Assembly: GCA_034509735.1 (NCBI GenBank)
Contig: JACGWO010000004.1
Coordinates: 27,881,395 to 27,945,394, forward strand
DNA length: 64,000 nt
Source of the DNA: Sesamum alatum
Lineage: Eukaryota; Streptophyta; Magnoliopsida; Lamiales; Pedaliaceae
Direction of reading: 5' to 3'
The translations under genes and the position numbers were made by a program. How positions within the stretch are numbered: the stretch's first letter is position 1; each line of letters begins with the position of its first letter. Under the pieces are notes generated by a model. It saw nothing but the letters and a program-made list of their open reading frames with translations, did no database searches and had not been told where the DNA came from. Shown here in pieces: positions 1 to 11,846 of the stretch.

Positions 1-402
1 CCAAGGTTTGACATAATTATCAAAACTCCTTCATTGTTTCAAAAATTATAAATACTCTCCTAAGTATGTAACCATCTAACAAATAACTCATTTTCATCCC
101 TTTTATGGGTGAACACACCATAATGCCCTTATGCAAATTGAATTATTTTTTAAATTTTCTAAATTTTTTTGGACAAAAATGCACAGAGAGAGGTTTCTTA
201 CGTTTTTTACACAGATGAACAATAATGTAATTTTCATTGCCTAATTTTTCTATAATTTAAAAAAAAATAAGGGAAAAATGGACCATTTCAAACCCTTGGT
301 TAAAAATTACACACCTCAGAGGGTATTTATAATTTTTGAAACAACGAGATGGTATTTATAATTATACCGAATTTCAGGGGAAGTCATTGTAATTTACCCT
401 AA
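1..402. mobile_element. Truncated TIR element of the GGGTAAATTACAA family
   Basis: The stretch around 300-402 reads like the right arm of a short inverted-repeat element (growing to the terminal TTACCC), and 1-150 reads like the matching left arm; the left terminus lies before the window. The same arm wording (tracts meaning N bp of TATTTATAATTTTTGAAA followed by TTGTAATTTACCC) recurs at 16.7-16.9, 33.7-34.2 and 57.3-57.9 kb. No coding sequence is seen. It is a non-autonomous, MITE-like element; superfamily not determined here. Confidence 0.55.
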
Positions 403-1042
403 TTAATATGCAGAAATGCAGAGTGAGAGAAGGGGGAAGTCAAAAAAGAAGAAGAAGAAGAAAAAACAAAACAAGACTTAAAGTTAAATATAAAAGAAAA
501 AAGTGCAAGTGATTTTACCTCAATTCCTTACCCTTTTCATGTGAATGATTTGTTTTTTCTCTTTTTACTATATAAAGGTATAAAATGGAAAAAGACATAT
601 TTCAATTGAATATATTTCAACTGGTCAAAAATAAAAAATTATAAAAAGTCAAAGAAAAGAAATGAATACCAACCGATTTTAGGTGAACATTGGGAAGGGT
701 GAAGGTTCGGCAGTTGACGACGGATAATTCTGGAAAATAAGATAATCTTAAGTAAGATTGGAGAAATGAAGAGTTACATCTATATTTAAGATTATATTTT
801 TCCACAGTCAAGAAATTGCGTTGTTGAGGTAACTTCAAGTTAGTTTGAGAATGAAAGTGAATCTTAGTGGAAAATCTACCTGAAATGTAGAAGTTGTGTT
901 GCTCAAGTAACTCTTATAATGTGGGTGAAGAAAAATACATAAAGATTATTTGTGGTATTTCAAAAATTGGTATAACAATGCAACAAAATATTAATTTGTG
1001 AGTGAAAATGTATTATGTATTTCCTTTTCTTTTTTTTAATCA

Positions 1043-1266
1043 CTAGCCGTCATGGCACCATCCTTATCGGCATATAATAAGTAATATTTCACAATTAAAA
1101 ATATATTACAAATAAAAATATAATACATAAACCCTCGCATCATATTTAACAAAAGAAGAAATAAATAAATAAACAACTTAGGGGTATAAACGACACAAAA
1201 TATTAGTATCGCAGTGTTACAAATCGTCGTTTATGAGTGAAAAAAAGGCCTTCTTTTTTATATTAA
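1043..1266 (-). mobile_element. Short Helitron-like unit C
   Basis: Read on the minus strand, it starts with TTAATATAAAAAAG, has the shared subterminal motif CACTCATAAACGACG, and ends with CTAG (plus-strand 1043-1046) preceded by GGTGCCATGACGG. It abuts unit B without spacer. The 5' end shows TT rather than the canonical TC, and the 3' hairpin is weak, so the unit is inferred from its repetition rather than from perfect termini. About 224 bp, non-coding. Confidence 0.5.
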
Positions 1267-2067
1267 CTAGTCATCGTGGCACACTATCCCTACGTACACA
1301 TAATAAATAATATTTCATGTTTTAAATTCATACGGGTAAGAGATAACCTCAATAGTTGACGAAAGGATAATCTACAAGGGGAGTCTGAGAGAGGGTACGA
1401 AGGGACCGCCCAGGACAGGATTCCGGCGCATAAAGTACAAAGGGCAAAATACAAGGGAAAGATAGCAGGGTTTCGAAAAAGATAAGCGGTTAAGATTTGA
1501 TATGAAGAACGATTAGTAGCTCATACGAAATCTAAGCAGTGACAGTACGGATCTCGATAATAAGTTCCAAAAAAAAATACGCGGTTAAGATTTGATGCGA
1601 AGAACGATTAGTAGCTTGTACGAAATCTATATAGGTCCGCGGCAACACGCATCTCGATAGCAAGTTCCTAGAAAGATTTACGGTTAAGATTTGATACAAG
1701 GGATGCTCATCTTTCATCTATAAGTTCCATCATCTTTTATCTATAAGTTCCATCCAAAGAATGAAGAGGACACAAAGAAAAAAAGAGGGAGTATAGGAAG
1801 AAGAGTAATAGAAGCTAGAATTTGGTCTCTAAAGCTGCTCTAATTCTCTTATCATAGTCTATCCTAGATTATTCGTTTTACACTACATCAAAAATATATT
1901 TTAAATAAATAAATAAAATATATAAATCAACTCATCACATTTCAAAACAAAATAAAAACAAAACCAACTTATAAATATTATAGACAAAATTAAAAAAGGA
2001 AAAGGAATATTAGTAGTATCACAAATTATGATTTGTGAGTGAAAATCCCTTTCCTTTTTGTATTAGA
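1267..2067 (-). mobile_element. Short Helitron-like unit B
   Basis: On the minus strand the unit starts TCTAATACAAAAAGG directly after the CTAG of the autonomous Helitron, carries the subterminal TTTTCACTCACAAAT motif and ends in CTAG (plus-strand 1267-1270) with GTGCCACGATGA before it. The terminal TC and CTAG are what established Helitron biology predicts; the 3' hairpin is degenerate. About 801 bp, non-coding. Its counterpart in the second copy is at 18816-19576. Confidence 0.55.
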
Positions 2068-2779
2068 CTAGTGTGCTGCTCGTGCTATGCACCGATTAAT
2101 TTAATCTAAAAGCATTATTAATCTATTAATATTAATAAAACCTAAAGCAAAATAAATTTACATAAAATAATTAAATGAAAGGTTATTAAAAAAAATCAAG
2201 CATAAGTACAATAGTAAATTAATATAATATGTTTAAAATATGTTACATAAAAGTAAAAAAACAACCCAAATGATAAATTGACTAATGACGATGAAATCAA
2301 CTTCTTCAAATTCAAACCTACAAAATGTCAAAAAAAAAAAAAAAAACAAACAAACAAACAAAAAGAGTGAATCAGATGGTTTATGAAATATATCATCAAA
2401 ATATTTTATTATGGTGAACTTAGAAAAACAAATGACAAATATAAATTTGGAGAAATTAAAATTTCTTTGATGAATAAACTTCGCACTTTTCATTAAATGA
2501 AACATAATCATAAATACTTATAATTTATTTATATAGAAGATTCAATCCCTTTGGAAGATGAGAACACTCTTCACACCAATCAACTGGTAAAATAAAATTC
2601 ACCAGACAAGGAGCATTTGGCCTTGGAAAAATGGTACAATAAATGTATAGCCGCGGCTTATGAATGAGTTGATGTGGTCTTGTATCATCTTTCTACCATT
2701 TTTCTAGTAACATAATATGACATGCCAAAACTATTAGTATATATGAAATATTATGTGAGTGTCAAAAAATAGGATTGTA

Positions 2780-4515
2780 ATTTACCTTTTCTTCCAAAAT
2801 TTTAAAATAAGCGGCTTCAGTCCGAAACATATATTTGGCTTGCTTGTACAACAATTTCAAATCAATACCGCCGCTGCTATCTTTCACAATAAGATGAACT
2901 CGAAACCTATAATTACAAAAAAAAATATTTAATATCAAATAAAATAATAAAATGATATAAGTAAATAATATGAAAAATAGTACCTGATAGTTGCATCAAC
3001 AACGTCATTGCATCTAACACAAATTGATTGCCCACAATAAGGTTTGCAACTATCTTCATATTGATTGCATATTGCATACCATATATTATCAACATCGATT
3101 TTATCAACATGACCAACGATGTGAAAAAATTTACCTGTGCATTTAAATTCCATAATCATATTAAACTATATTATTTTCTAATATTTATTAAGTAATAACA
3201 AAATTAAAATTCTTACACCATCCTGAGGTCCATAATTACATATCCAAATCCTTTCAACATCTGAGATTATTAGTGACCTGAATATTGTAAATATGCTTGA
3301 TCGAATTAAAGAAACGATTTTTGTGGCCACGATCTTCATTAAACCTTCAAAATTTGAAGTGCAAATTATAAAAATGATAAGAAGTTCCAACATAATAACA
3401 TTTTAAACTACAGTTTGCCTTACCAAGTCCTCAAACGATCTATAAACTTTATTTTGTAGTTGATATACAATTTGCTAAACTTACGAGTATATATAGATGG
3501 ACCTACAAATAATAAAACTAACATTAGAAAAAGAATAATTACATTTTGTATTTGGTTTAAATAAATATATTTACCTTCACAATTTTGACCACGACGCCAC
3601 ATGCCAACAAAATATTATTATGATCAAGCATCTTCGACAATCTTTCCCCTATCAATGGCAAAATTACCACACAAAACCATACGAACAACTGTTATATTGG
3701 TGTATGTAAAAATAAATAATTAGTTCCAATCATATTTATCATATTTTAATAACAATTGAAAAATAAAATAGAAAACAATTACGTGGTATCGAGGATCAAG
3801 ATTTCACGAATAAATGAATCATTTGGAACTTGCCGACAATGCGTAACACAAACAACCAATCCAAAAATATCTGCAGAAAAGTATAAATTAGTTTATATAT
3901 GAATATATATATATATATATAAGAAGCACGTACATACAATTAAACTAAAATATAAATTTACTTACCAATAAGTTGTTACTCCAAATTCATGTGATTTTCT
4001 ATGTCTTTCAATCTAACAATATGATAAAAATGGCGTAAAAACTCATCTTGACGATCTGTAATATCTTCAATCTTCACACCATGGCCTAATAACAACTTAT
4101 AGTGGTGTGGTAGTATTCTATATTTTTATCAGCTACTATCACTTGTACACCTTGAATACTATATATGTTTCCTTTAGCAAGGCATGAAATGATGTAAGCA
4201 ACATCACAACCATAAACCACACCTTGGATGAAGAAACCCTGCCAAATTTGACAAAAAGAGATGCAATTTTGTCAAAACTTTCTAAATTTGTAAAAGTAAA
4301 ACATAAATCTACAAAAATAATACAATCAGACATATGCTTACTTTATAATCAACAAATCCCATCTTCAATGTTCTTATCTTATGCTCATGTGTGTGTGTGT
4401 GTACATCTACCAGTCTGATCAAACGAACCTTTATATTAAATCTGCTACCATGTGGACTCAATAACTCCAAAGGTGTATATATTACATCTGTATCTCCTGC
4501 ATTTATCAATAATAT
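2780..4515 (-). pseudogene. Helitron-borne RPA1-like (replication protein A large subunit) relic
   Basis: Several minus-strand pieces in order resemble the OB folds of replication protein A 70-kDa subunit: an N-terminal piece at 4309-4509 (FNIKVRLIRL), a piece at 4139-4333, a DNA-binding fold near 3780-3870 (DIFGLVVCVTHCRQV, then a TIDT-like end) and 3420-3660 (ERLSKML, then SKLYINYKIKFIDRLRTW), and a C-terminal zinc-ribbon-like piece at 2935-3120 with WYAIC and CGQSICVRCNDV. RPA binds single-stranded DNA; plant Helitrons commonly carry such genes downstream of the helicase. The pieces are separated by introns or by frame breaks that I cannot fully tell apart, so it is called a pseudogene. 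Confidence 0.7.
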
Positions 4516-4734
4516 TTATTTTAACTTTTTCATGTATAGAATCTTTTGAAACACACAAATACATTGCAATTTAGCACAAAATAAACATAAATAAAAGAAA
4601 AATATGAACTATGCATGATTATGCAATTATGATAAATTTTTATAGACCAATATTGATATGAATCTTATGATAAGATATATAGTTATTCTAAAAAGATAAT
4701 TGCAAAGACAATATAAAATAAAATCAATTTTATT

Positions 4735-7700
4735 ATGAATTACAGCAAGTACCTCAGAATACACGATATTTTTTGTGCAATTTCGAGGTATTTTAGGTTT
4801 ATTACAAATGAGCATCTTTAAGCCTAATGAATTTGTTAAATGTGACAATCCAACATATAACTGACCATGTGTGAATATTGGTTCTGACAAATACAATCCT
4901 ACTCTATCTAGTGTTTGTCCTTGACTTTTATTAATAGTCATTGCAGATGCCAACTTTAAAGGAAATTGTCTTCTCTTCATTGGAACAAATGTTTGAGACT
5001 GAGTGATGGTAAGAACAATTCGTGGAATCAGGACTTCTTCACCCATATGAGATCCGGTGATGACACGTGCCTCGAGTACCTTTTCACCCATTTTCGAGAT
5101 AATGAACCGAGTTCTATTGCACAAACCTAAAGAATGGTTAAGATTCCTTATAAGCATTACAAGTTCCCGTTTCTTTAGCTCCAAGCAATGATTAGGATTT
5201 CCCGAAACCTTTAGAGAGTTCAACAATTCTGGCGGATTCATATTTTGCTCATGATCACTTATTTCCGCAGGACACAAAGTATCTGCACTACAAAATTGAT
5301 GAATTTGACCAGGTAGCATAGACAAAATTATGGAATTGATTTCATCAACATCACTATTTTTTGGGCTAAAATAGCTCTTTCTTTCATATAAGTACAATTG
5401 TTGTACTTATCATTCAACTCCGGATAGGTTTCATTTATTAGTTGCATCAAGGAATTATCACAATTTTCTATTAAAAACTCTTTGGGGATTTCAATCCAGT
5501 CAGATTCTCCACCATCACTGAAAGATAAACATCTTGTCTTTCCTTGTCCAATCAAATTAATCCATTCAGCAAAATTTCGTAATCGATCATGTGAGTGTGT
5601 TGAATCTTCCTGCGGCATAAGCCGCATGTTTATCTTTAGATGCATCACTTTACATTGATTCCAAAGTTCTGACTTGTGTAACGAGGCTGCAACAATAGAC
5701 TCGCGCCTACCTTTAGTTACAACAGGCAATATCTGCTTAAAATCTACCCCCAATATGCACAATTTTTCACAAAAAAAGGCTTATTAGCAGAAAAATTCTC
5801 TGTTCCTTTTAATAAATCCTATAGAGTCTTATTCACCACTTCAAAATCATGTCGATGCATCATTGGCGCCTCATCCCAAATTACCAACGAAGCCTATTGA
5901 GTCAGAGTTTATGTTGATAGGACAACTTGATGATTCGTCCAAATCAAATGGAATTCTGAAACGCGAGTGCGTTGTCCTTCCTCCTGGTAACAACAATGTT
6001 GCAATCCCTGATAATGCAACTGATAAGACAATTTTTTTTTAGACTTGAATTTTGCGTTTATTGTCTTCTACAAATATGTCTTCCCAGTTCCCCCACTACT
6101 ATTTACAAAAACAAGGTCACCATATCTACTCTCGTATGCTTCAATTATAGTATTATAAACTCTCAACTGATCATCATTCAAACCATTGAAGTGTGATTGA
6201 AATGATTATTCTTCCACAGTGATGTCATATTGAAACTCTTCTCGTATAAGTCTATTATTATGCGGGCAAAAGATTTGAAAGATGGTTGGGGCATAGGAGG
6301 AAAGTCTGCAAGTGACTTTCCATTTCTGTTAAGTATACATTCAATTTCTTGAAGTGCCCAGTCCTTCAAGTCCACGTCTGTTAGATGTATGTTGGTATCT
6401 GTTAAATCTCGTACGACTCTGTGTTGCAAATCATCCACCATAGCCCTCCAATATCATTCCCATAAGTTAACAGGATGTGTTATCTCTGAGAATATAAGCA
6501 TGGTAGAAAACATGTTTCGAAGTTTAACCAATGATGCCCAAGTTGATGCTTCAAATTATGCTTCATGCCACTCATTATCCTCATCTAACAAGCCAAGGGC
6601 TGCATAGGCTTGCTTAAATGTAGGATATGTAATCCTATTAAAAGTTCTTAAATCCTCAAAACATTGAGCTCCACAAACTTTATAGAGTAGCATGCACAAG
6701 TAGTATTTTTCTCCAGAACCTGGATCTGCATAAGGCAACCTGCCAATACATTTACCACATTTTCTCATAACTCAATCCTTTGTAGTCCGCTTCCAAACCC
6801 AAGCAGTAGGAAATTCTACATAAAGTAATGATCTTACTTCCATATACTTTTTGTTTGCTTCAAACCATTTGGTTAACATTGTATCATGAATACGTTTACG
6901 ATTGACAATGTTATACAAATGATCTTCTTCATGGAACACCACAAACTGCTGATTTGACAAATGGTATTGTAAGTGTTCAACAGCTGGACTATGTCTTTGT
7001 AGCTGAAATTCACATATTCTCCAAGACGATTCAATAGCTGATACATAACAACAATTCAAATACTTTTTAACTTGATCAACTTGTATGTACCTCTCCTCAT
7101 TATTATGACGGGTTTCAATATTATTATCAATAACAATTATAGCCCGATCAATTCCCTTACACATGTAGTTGTGTATGTACTTCATCAATTTGGTGATGCA
7201 CATTTCTCAATATTTATGTGTGCATCAAACAACACAAGGAGGTCACGATTGTATGGAACAATCCATTTGTTGTTTGTTTCCAACCTGTTAATCATTACAA
7301 TATTTTTGGGATCACATCTACGCTTATGTGCCACAAATCCATCTCCATCAATGGTAGTTTGATCACAAAATTTTTTTGGAAGTGTTTAGAACACTTTCAA
7401 TCTACCATGGATGAGGCATTTGGATTATATGGCCCACATGGTCCATGGATCATACATCTGACAACAGTTTCATACGCTAAAAGGTCGGCATCCTTGTCAG
7501 GAATGTCAACACATATAAACTCATCAATATCTTCAGGAGTGATAGGCTTATCTTGGTTAGATAAAGTCAAAGTTATGGGTGAATGAGGTAGTTCTCGTTT
7601 ATGAAATTCTAACACAAGAATATCTATTTGCATTGAAAAATTTAAAATATTAATGCATTTAATAACTTAATATATCAAATAAAAAGATGATATGTATATA

Positions 7701-8965
7701 TGATATACCTGCTAATACATTTCCAAAAAACTTTTTTTCCTTGAAGTGTTCCATCAACTGCTTAAGTTTCATTCTGAACACTCTTGCCACGATGTCTGGT
7801 CTATCTTCTGTACGCTGATCAGGTAGCTTTAGCAGTTCTCGAGAAACTTTCGGCCAATTAGGATTACATGTAAATGTATTAAAAAAAGTCAAGAGGTCCA
7901 ATTGCTCTACATATGACAATAGAATCTTGATAATGTTGCATCATATTACGCGGACCTCCTGTAGATGATGGCATACGTAATTTAACCTTTTTTGTTCAAT
8001 TGTTGCATAGCAATCAACAGCTAGTTGGTTAAACAAACGCCCCTGTAAAAGTATCGTCAATTCTGATTCTCTATATTGGAACTAAAAAGCCCAAAACAAT
8101 CTCTCATAGAGACCTTTCCATTTCTTGATTGGTCTGAAATTGTGTTGTAAGGTATACCAATTCTCCACCCATCAGTTCCATATGGAAAGAGTAATGGATA
8201 TTGAAGTGGTGTATATGACGGAAGCGTTTCACTATTCGTTTCAAGTATCCGTCATTTTTGCAAACAATAATATCACGACATCCAAAAAAATTAGTATCAT
8301 CTCCAACAATTGACGCAGCAATCTCATTAGTGGTTGGTTGAATGTATTGCCTATTGCTTCTTGAATGCAAGATGCGTACATTCAAATTCAAACTTATCGT
8401 GCTGCAATGCATCTCTTGCATTACAAAATACTTGAACATAAGGATTTACACTATCCAACATAATTTTCAAACCCTCAACAATAGCAATGAGGTTTACCAA
8501 GTTTCCATCTCGTAAGATTCTCAACCGGTTGCGAACTTCATTTTCTGCGTCGCAAATATACAACTGAACAAAGCTATTCATACGTCCAGGTGGCGGAGGT
8601 AAAGATCCAATTTGATGATAATTTCACCAAATATCTTAAAGCATGGTGGTCCTCTACCATCTTGAACGGAGATATCAACCTTCCCACCCATTGATGTGAA
8701 ACAAAACATAGAATTGAAGGATCTTATGTTGTCTTTAAACAAACGATCCTTCAATAATCCATCAAGATACTCAGGACAATGTGGCAACAACAGTAAAACT
8801 ACTTTTCCGCTTTGACAACATAGCCCAAACTTAGGATTAATATTTGAGCTATGTTTAAGTTTCTCTTCTACCCACATAATGGCACTACAAATCGACAAAC
8901 GGCATTTCTCTCACCAAATGTTGATCTTGTAGATACCAACCAGTTAGAGGCTCGTGGGATTGTTG
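4735..8965 (-). pseudogene. Helitron RepHel (HUH replicase plus PIF1-like helicase), broken
   Basis: Minus-strand pieces follow the RepHel order. 8578-8898 is the zinc-finger-side N-terminal part (SICSAIMWVEEKLKH), 7659-7919 has LLTFFNTFTCNPNWPKVSRE, and 7397-7633 has the Rep core FHKRELPHSPITL. In that HUH motif the second His is Pro (codon at 7577-7579). Two tyrosines remain in KYIHNYMCKGIDRA (6772-7203). The helicase Walker A GGTGKT lies at 6077-6094 but a TAG follows at 6068-6070. Walker B DEAPM is at 5861-5875, GVDFKQILPVV at about 5720-5760, and the C-terminal ASAMTINKSQGQTLDRVGLY at 4900-4960. Frameshifts and stops separate the pieces. The protein would nick and unwind DNA in rolling-circle transposition; this copy cannot do so. 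Confidence 0.9.
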
Positions 8966-9719
8966 GTTGATCTATTATTTTTCACTGTCATATATTAATA
9001 ATAAATAGGATGACAAAATATAATTTATTATATCTTTATAAAAGATATATTAAAATTACTTTCAAATATATATAGATTTTTATTTTAAAATTTGTAGAAT
9101 TAGAACTTTTATAAAAGAATTTTTTTTTCACAAAATATTATTTTTCATTCATCCAAACTATCAAGTTTAGGAGTTATGAGAATACACATAGGTTTATAAT
9201 AGACTAAAAAATTCATAATCGTTGGTTCACTACTATAAGTAAATTGAATATACGGGAAAAATATTCTTGTGGTATTGTATCCCCAATCATGTATAACTAT
9301 CTTTTATCAACTATATATTTTTCTTTTATTAGTGCAAATATAAGAAGTCAAAGAATTGAGTCGACATATTGTTACGTCGAAACATTATGAATTCATGTGT
9401 GTTCTGTTATTGTTAAAAAATAATCATAGTAACTAAATATTAATTTTATACCGCAATAATATTCCTATCTTTTGAAGAGGTTAATTTAAATAAGCAAGCA
9501 ATTTCTATGCTTTATATAATTATATTGAAAATATATGGTTATATATTAGTTTCTATTAAACCAAAAGAAAAAAGAAATAATAAATAATTAATTATCAAAC
9601 CATGATATTTATTAAGTGTGTCGATATTACAAATAATATCTAATAACTAACATACAATAATAATGTAACATACGACATAATAAAAGAATAAGATAAAAAA
9701 AAATTAAATTTAATATTAC

Positions 9720-11685
9720 GTTGCACCAAGATAGCATGTGAGAAGTCAAATTATCATCACGTGCATTGTTATTTTTCATAGGGATGCTACTTAGTACTAA
9801 TTCTTCATCATCTGAATCAATAATATCTTGTCTATATTTTTCTACATATGTTACAGACTTACAGTAAGTAAATATGTCAACCCTTTCGTTATTGTATGTT
9901 AAGCAGTAGAGATTGAATGAAATAAATTATATGCAACAGAAGTTCATATTAGAATTACCTTGTAAAATGGTTGAATATGTTATTTGGCCCATATACATGT
10001 CATGAATTCCACTTGTAGTTCCAAGCTCATGGATTTATCGAACTGGTCCAGCTTGAGGGTTGTAGTTTATCGGAGTAATATGACTCTCCCTGCATTTTAT
10101 TTATTTATTTTGTAACCACTTAAACTTGGTTAGATATTCTTATAATGATAATATAACAATGGTGTTTTTATAATTATGAAGATTTTGAATGTTTATTTTT
10201 TTTACAGAACTTACCATGTACAACGGTATGTGAATCTCTTTCTGTGTCATTGTGAATTTCTTGAACCACATTTCTGAACGCCCCCAAATTATACTCTATA
10301 TAATCAATAAATAAAATAAATATGAACATATGTATAGATTATTGTTGAAAATACGGTAAAAGCTATTTATTTATACCCTGCGCAATAGGAATTGAGTAAA
10401 GTATTGTTGGAGTTGTAAGCCGGTCTCCATCATTGTTCATAGACTCTTTCCCTGCGTGGTAGCACATTCAAAGAAGGTATTAATATATTTTTATGTTATA
10501 TAGTAATTATATCCATCAAACCCATACACATTAATTATACATATTTGAGTAAAAAAATATAATAAATATTAAAAGAAATACTAACTATTGACAATGTGAG
10601 GAGAGGGCAGATTTATCAAGGTTGGTTGATTGCCACCATTATCACCTACAAATTATATCAATTAATCTCATCTTTTAAAGTGTGCATAAGTTGTAAAAGA
10701 TGAATAGATTGCGTGTTGCCATTGTAAGTACGAAATTGAGAAATATTTAGCAAAAATATTAATGTCAGATGCTTACTGTTTTCGATATGAGCAGGGGGCA
10801 AATCCCTCGAGGTTGATGGATTGCCAATAATAGCATTATCACCTGCAAGTTATAGTATTTATATATTGATTAATTTAATTTTTTAATAAAGATATATATA
10901 TATATATATATTATCTGGTTAGAAAATAAATAAAGTACATATGTTGGAGTGTGGCCATAAAACATATCCATTAATAGAAGAGTATATTTTTTACATTTTA
11001 AATATAATAAACTCATATAAAATTCAATAGTACAATAAATTAAATTGGAATAAAAATATATACAAAGACATACAAATCTAGTCTCTCATTAGAATGAGAT
11101 AATTTACCATTCACGATCAATGTAGGAGAAAGTACTGCTAATGTTGGTTGGTTGCCACCGATATGACCCATGAGCTCTTGTCCTACATGAAAATATATAT
11201 ATATACACACACACACACATACTGAATTTTAAAACGGATTGTATATCTATAAGAAAAATAAAGAGAAGGTTCAAAAAAACAAAGGCAATAAAAAATGAGG
11301 AGATACAAATATGATGCAATATTTTTTCTCTAAGGGCATACCATCTTGGGCCATCTGAGGATGGTGCAATGGACTCTCATTGATTCGTCCACCACGTCCA
11401 TTATTTATTGTACAGGAAGATGATCCTTGATTAGAATGTCCCCTAGTAGAACACGTCGAAGACCCCCCGCCTACGTCTACCTCATGATGTTGGCATATAA
11501 ATATTGGACTCTTCATTAACGATGGATTGTCTATTGTGCAATTCAGGTAGCTGTTGATATTCCATATCAATGCGTGCCAAAATTTCTGCAACTGAACTAT
11601 TATTAACTCCCCTATGACGCTTCGCGTATAACTCTCTCTTTCTTTTCAGCCTAGCAAGCTTGTAACCAACTTGAATTTCATTCAT
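9720..11685 (-). pseudogene. Helitron N-terminal exon chain with repeated small exons
   Basis: Upstream of the Rep part are short exon-like pieces on the minus strand. The first (11482-11685) starts MNEIQVGYKLARLKRKRELY, a basic N-terminus typical of plant Helitron proteins. The next (about 11325-11480) ends at a donor after HHPQMAQD. Then come small exons near 11103-11183, 10782-10844, 10588-10647 and 10378-10455, each with an AG acceptor and GT donor, encoding related peptides (IGGNQPTLAVLSPTLIVNG, NPSTSRDLPPAHIENS, GGNQPTLINLPSPHIVNS, GDRLTTPTILYSIPIAQ). Further exon-like pieces lie at 10215-10290, 9960-10085 and 9725-9870. Some contain stops in the frame I read. No function is known to me for these linker exons. 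Confidence 0.55.
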
Positions 11686-11690
11686 TTTGC

Positions 11691-11807
11691 ACCTATGAAA
11701 AAGAAAAATTATTACCTCATCATCTTCAATATTATAATAAAAATATAATGATGAGATTTTAAGGATTTAGTTTATAATGTCAATTATTTTATTTTTTGAG
11801 CTCGTGA

Positions 11808-11846
<39 letters not shown>

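Larger units (their letters stand above)
191..2067 (-). repeat. Left copy of a large direct repeat (Helitron-like unit series)
   Basis: This stretch aligns along its length with 16690-19576 in the same orientation. Both copies share the MITE arm, an AG-rich tract, the segment near 620-960, and three successive junctions of the same type (near 1043, 1267 and 2067 here; 17543, 18816 and 19576 in the other copy). The right copy carries an extra 1.04-kb element that the left copy lacks. I see no intact gene in it. Confidence 0.85.
2068..11690 (-). mobile_element. Decayed autonomous Helitron (Rep/helicase plus RPA)
   Basis: The element lies on the minus strand. Its 3' end is well marked: minus-strand GTGCATAGCAC hairpin, then ACACTAG, with CTAG at 2068-2071 followed by T, as expected for Helitron 3' ends and A/T target sites. 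Going upstream it contains an RPA1-like gene, a Rep/PIF1-helicase gene and a chain of small N-terminal exons, which is the usual plant Helitron gene order. The 5' terminus was not found; the end given is the first recognisable exon, and the real end may lie anywhere up to about 16.6 kb. All genes are broken. Confidence 0.85.

Noticed and set aside
9000..9700. Host gene captured by the Helitron
   Set aside because: The pieces between the Rep part and the first exons look like Helitron introns and exons; no host gene fragment was recognised.
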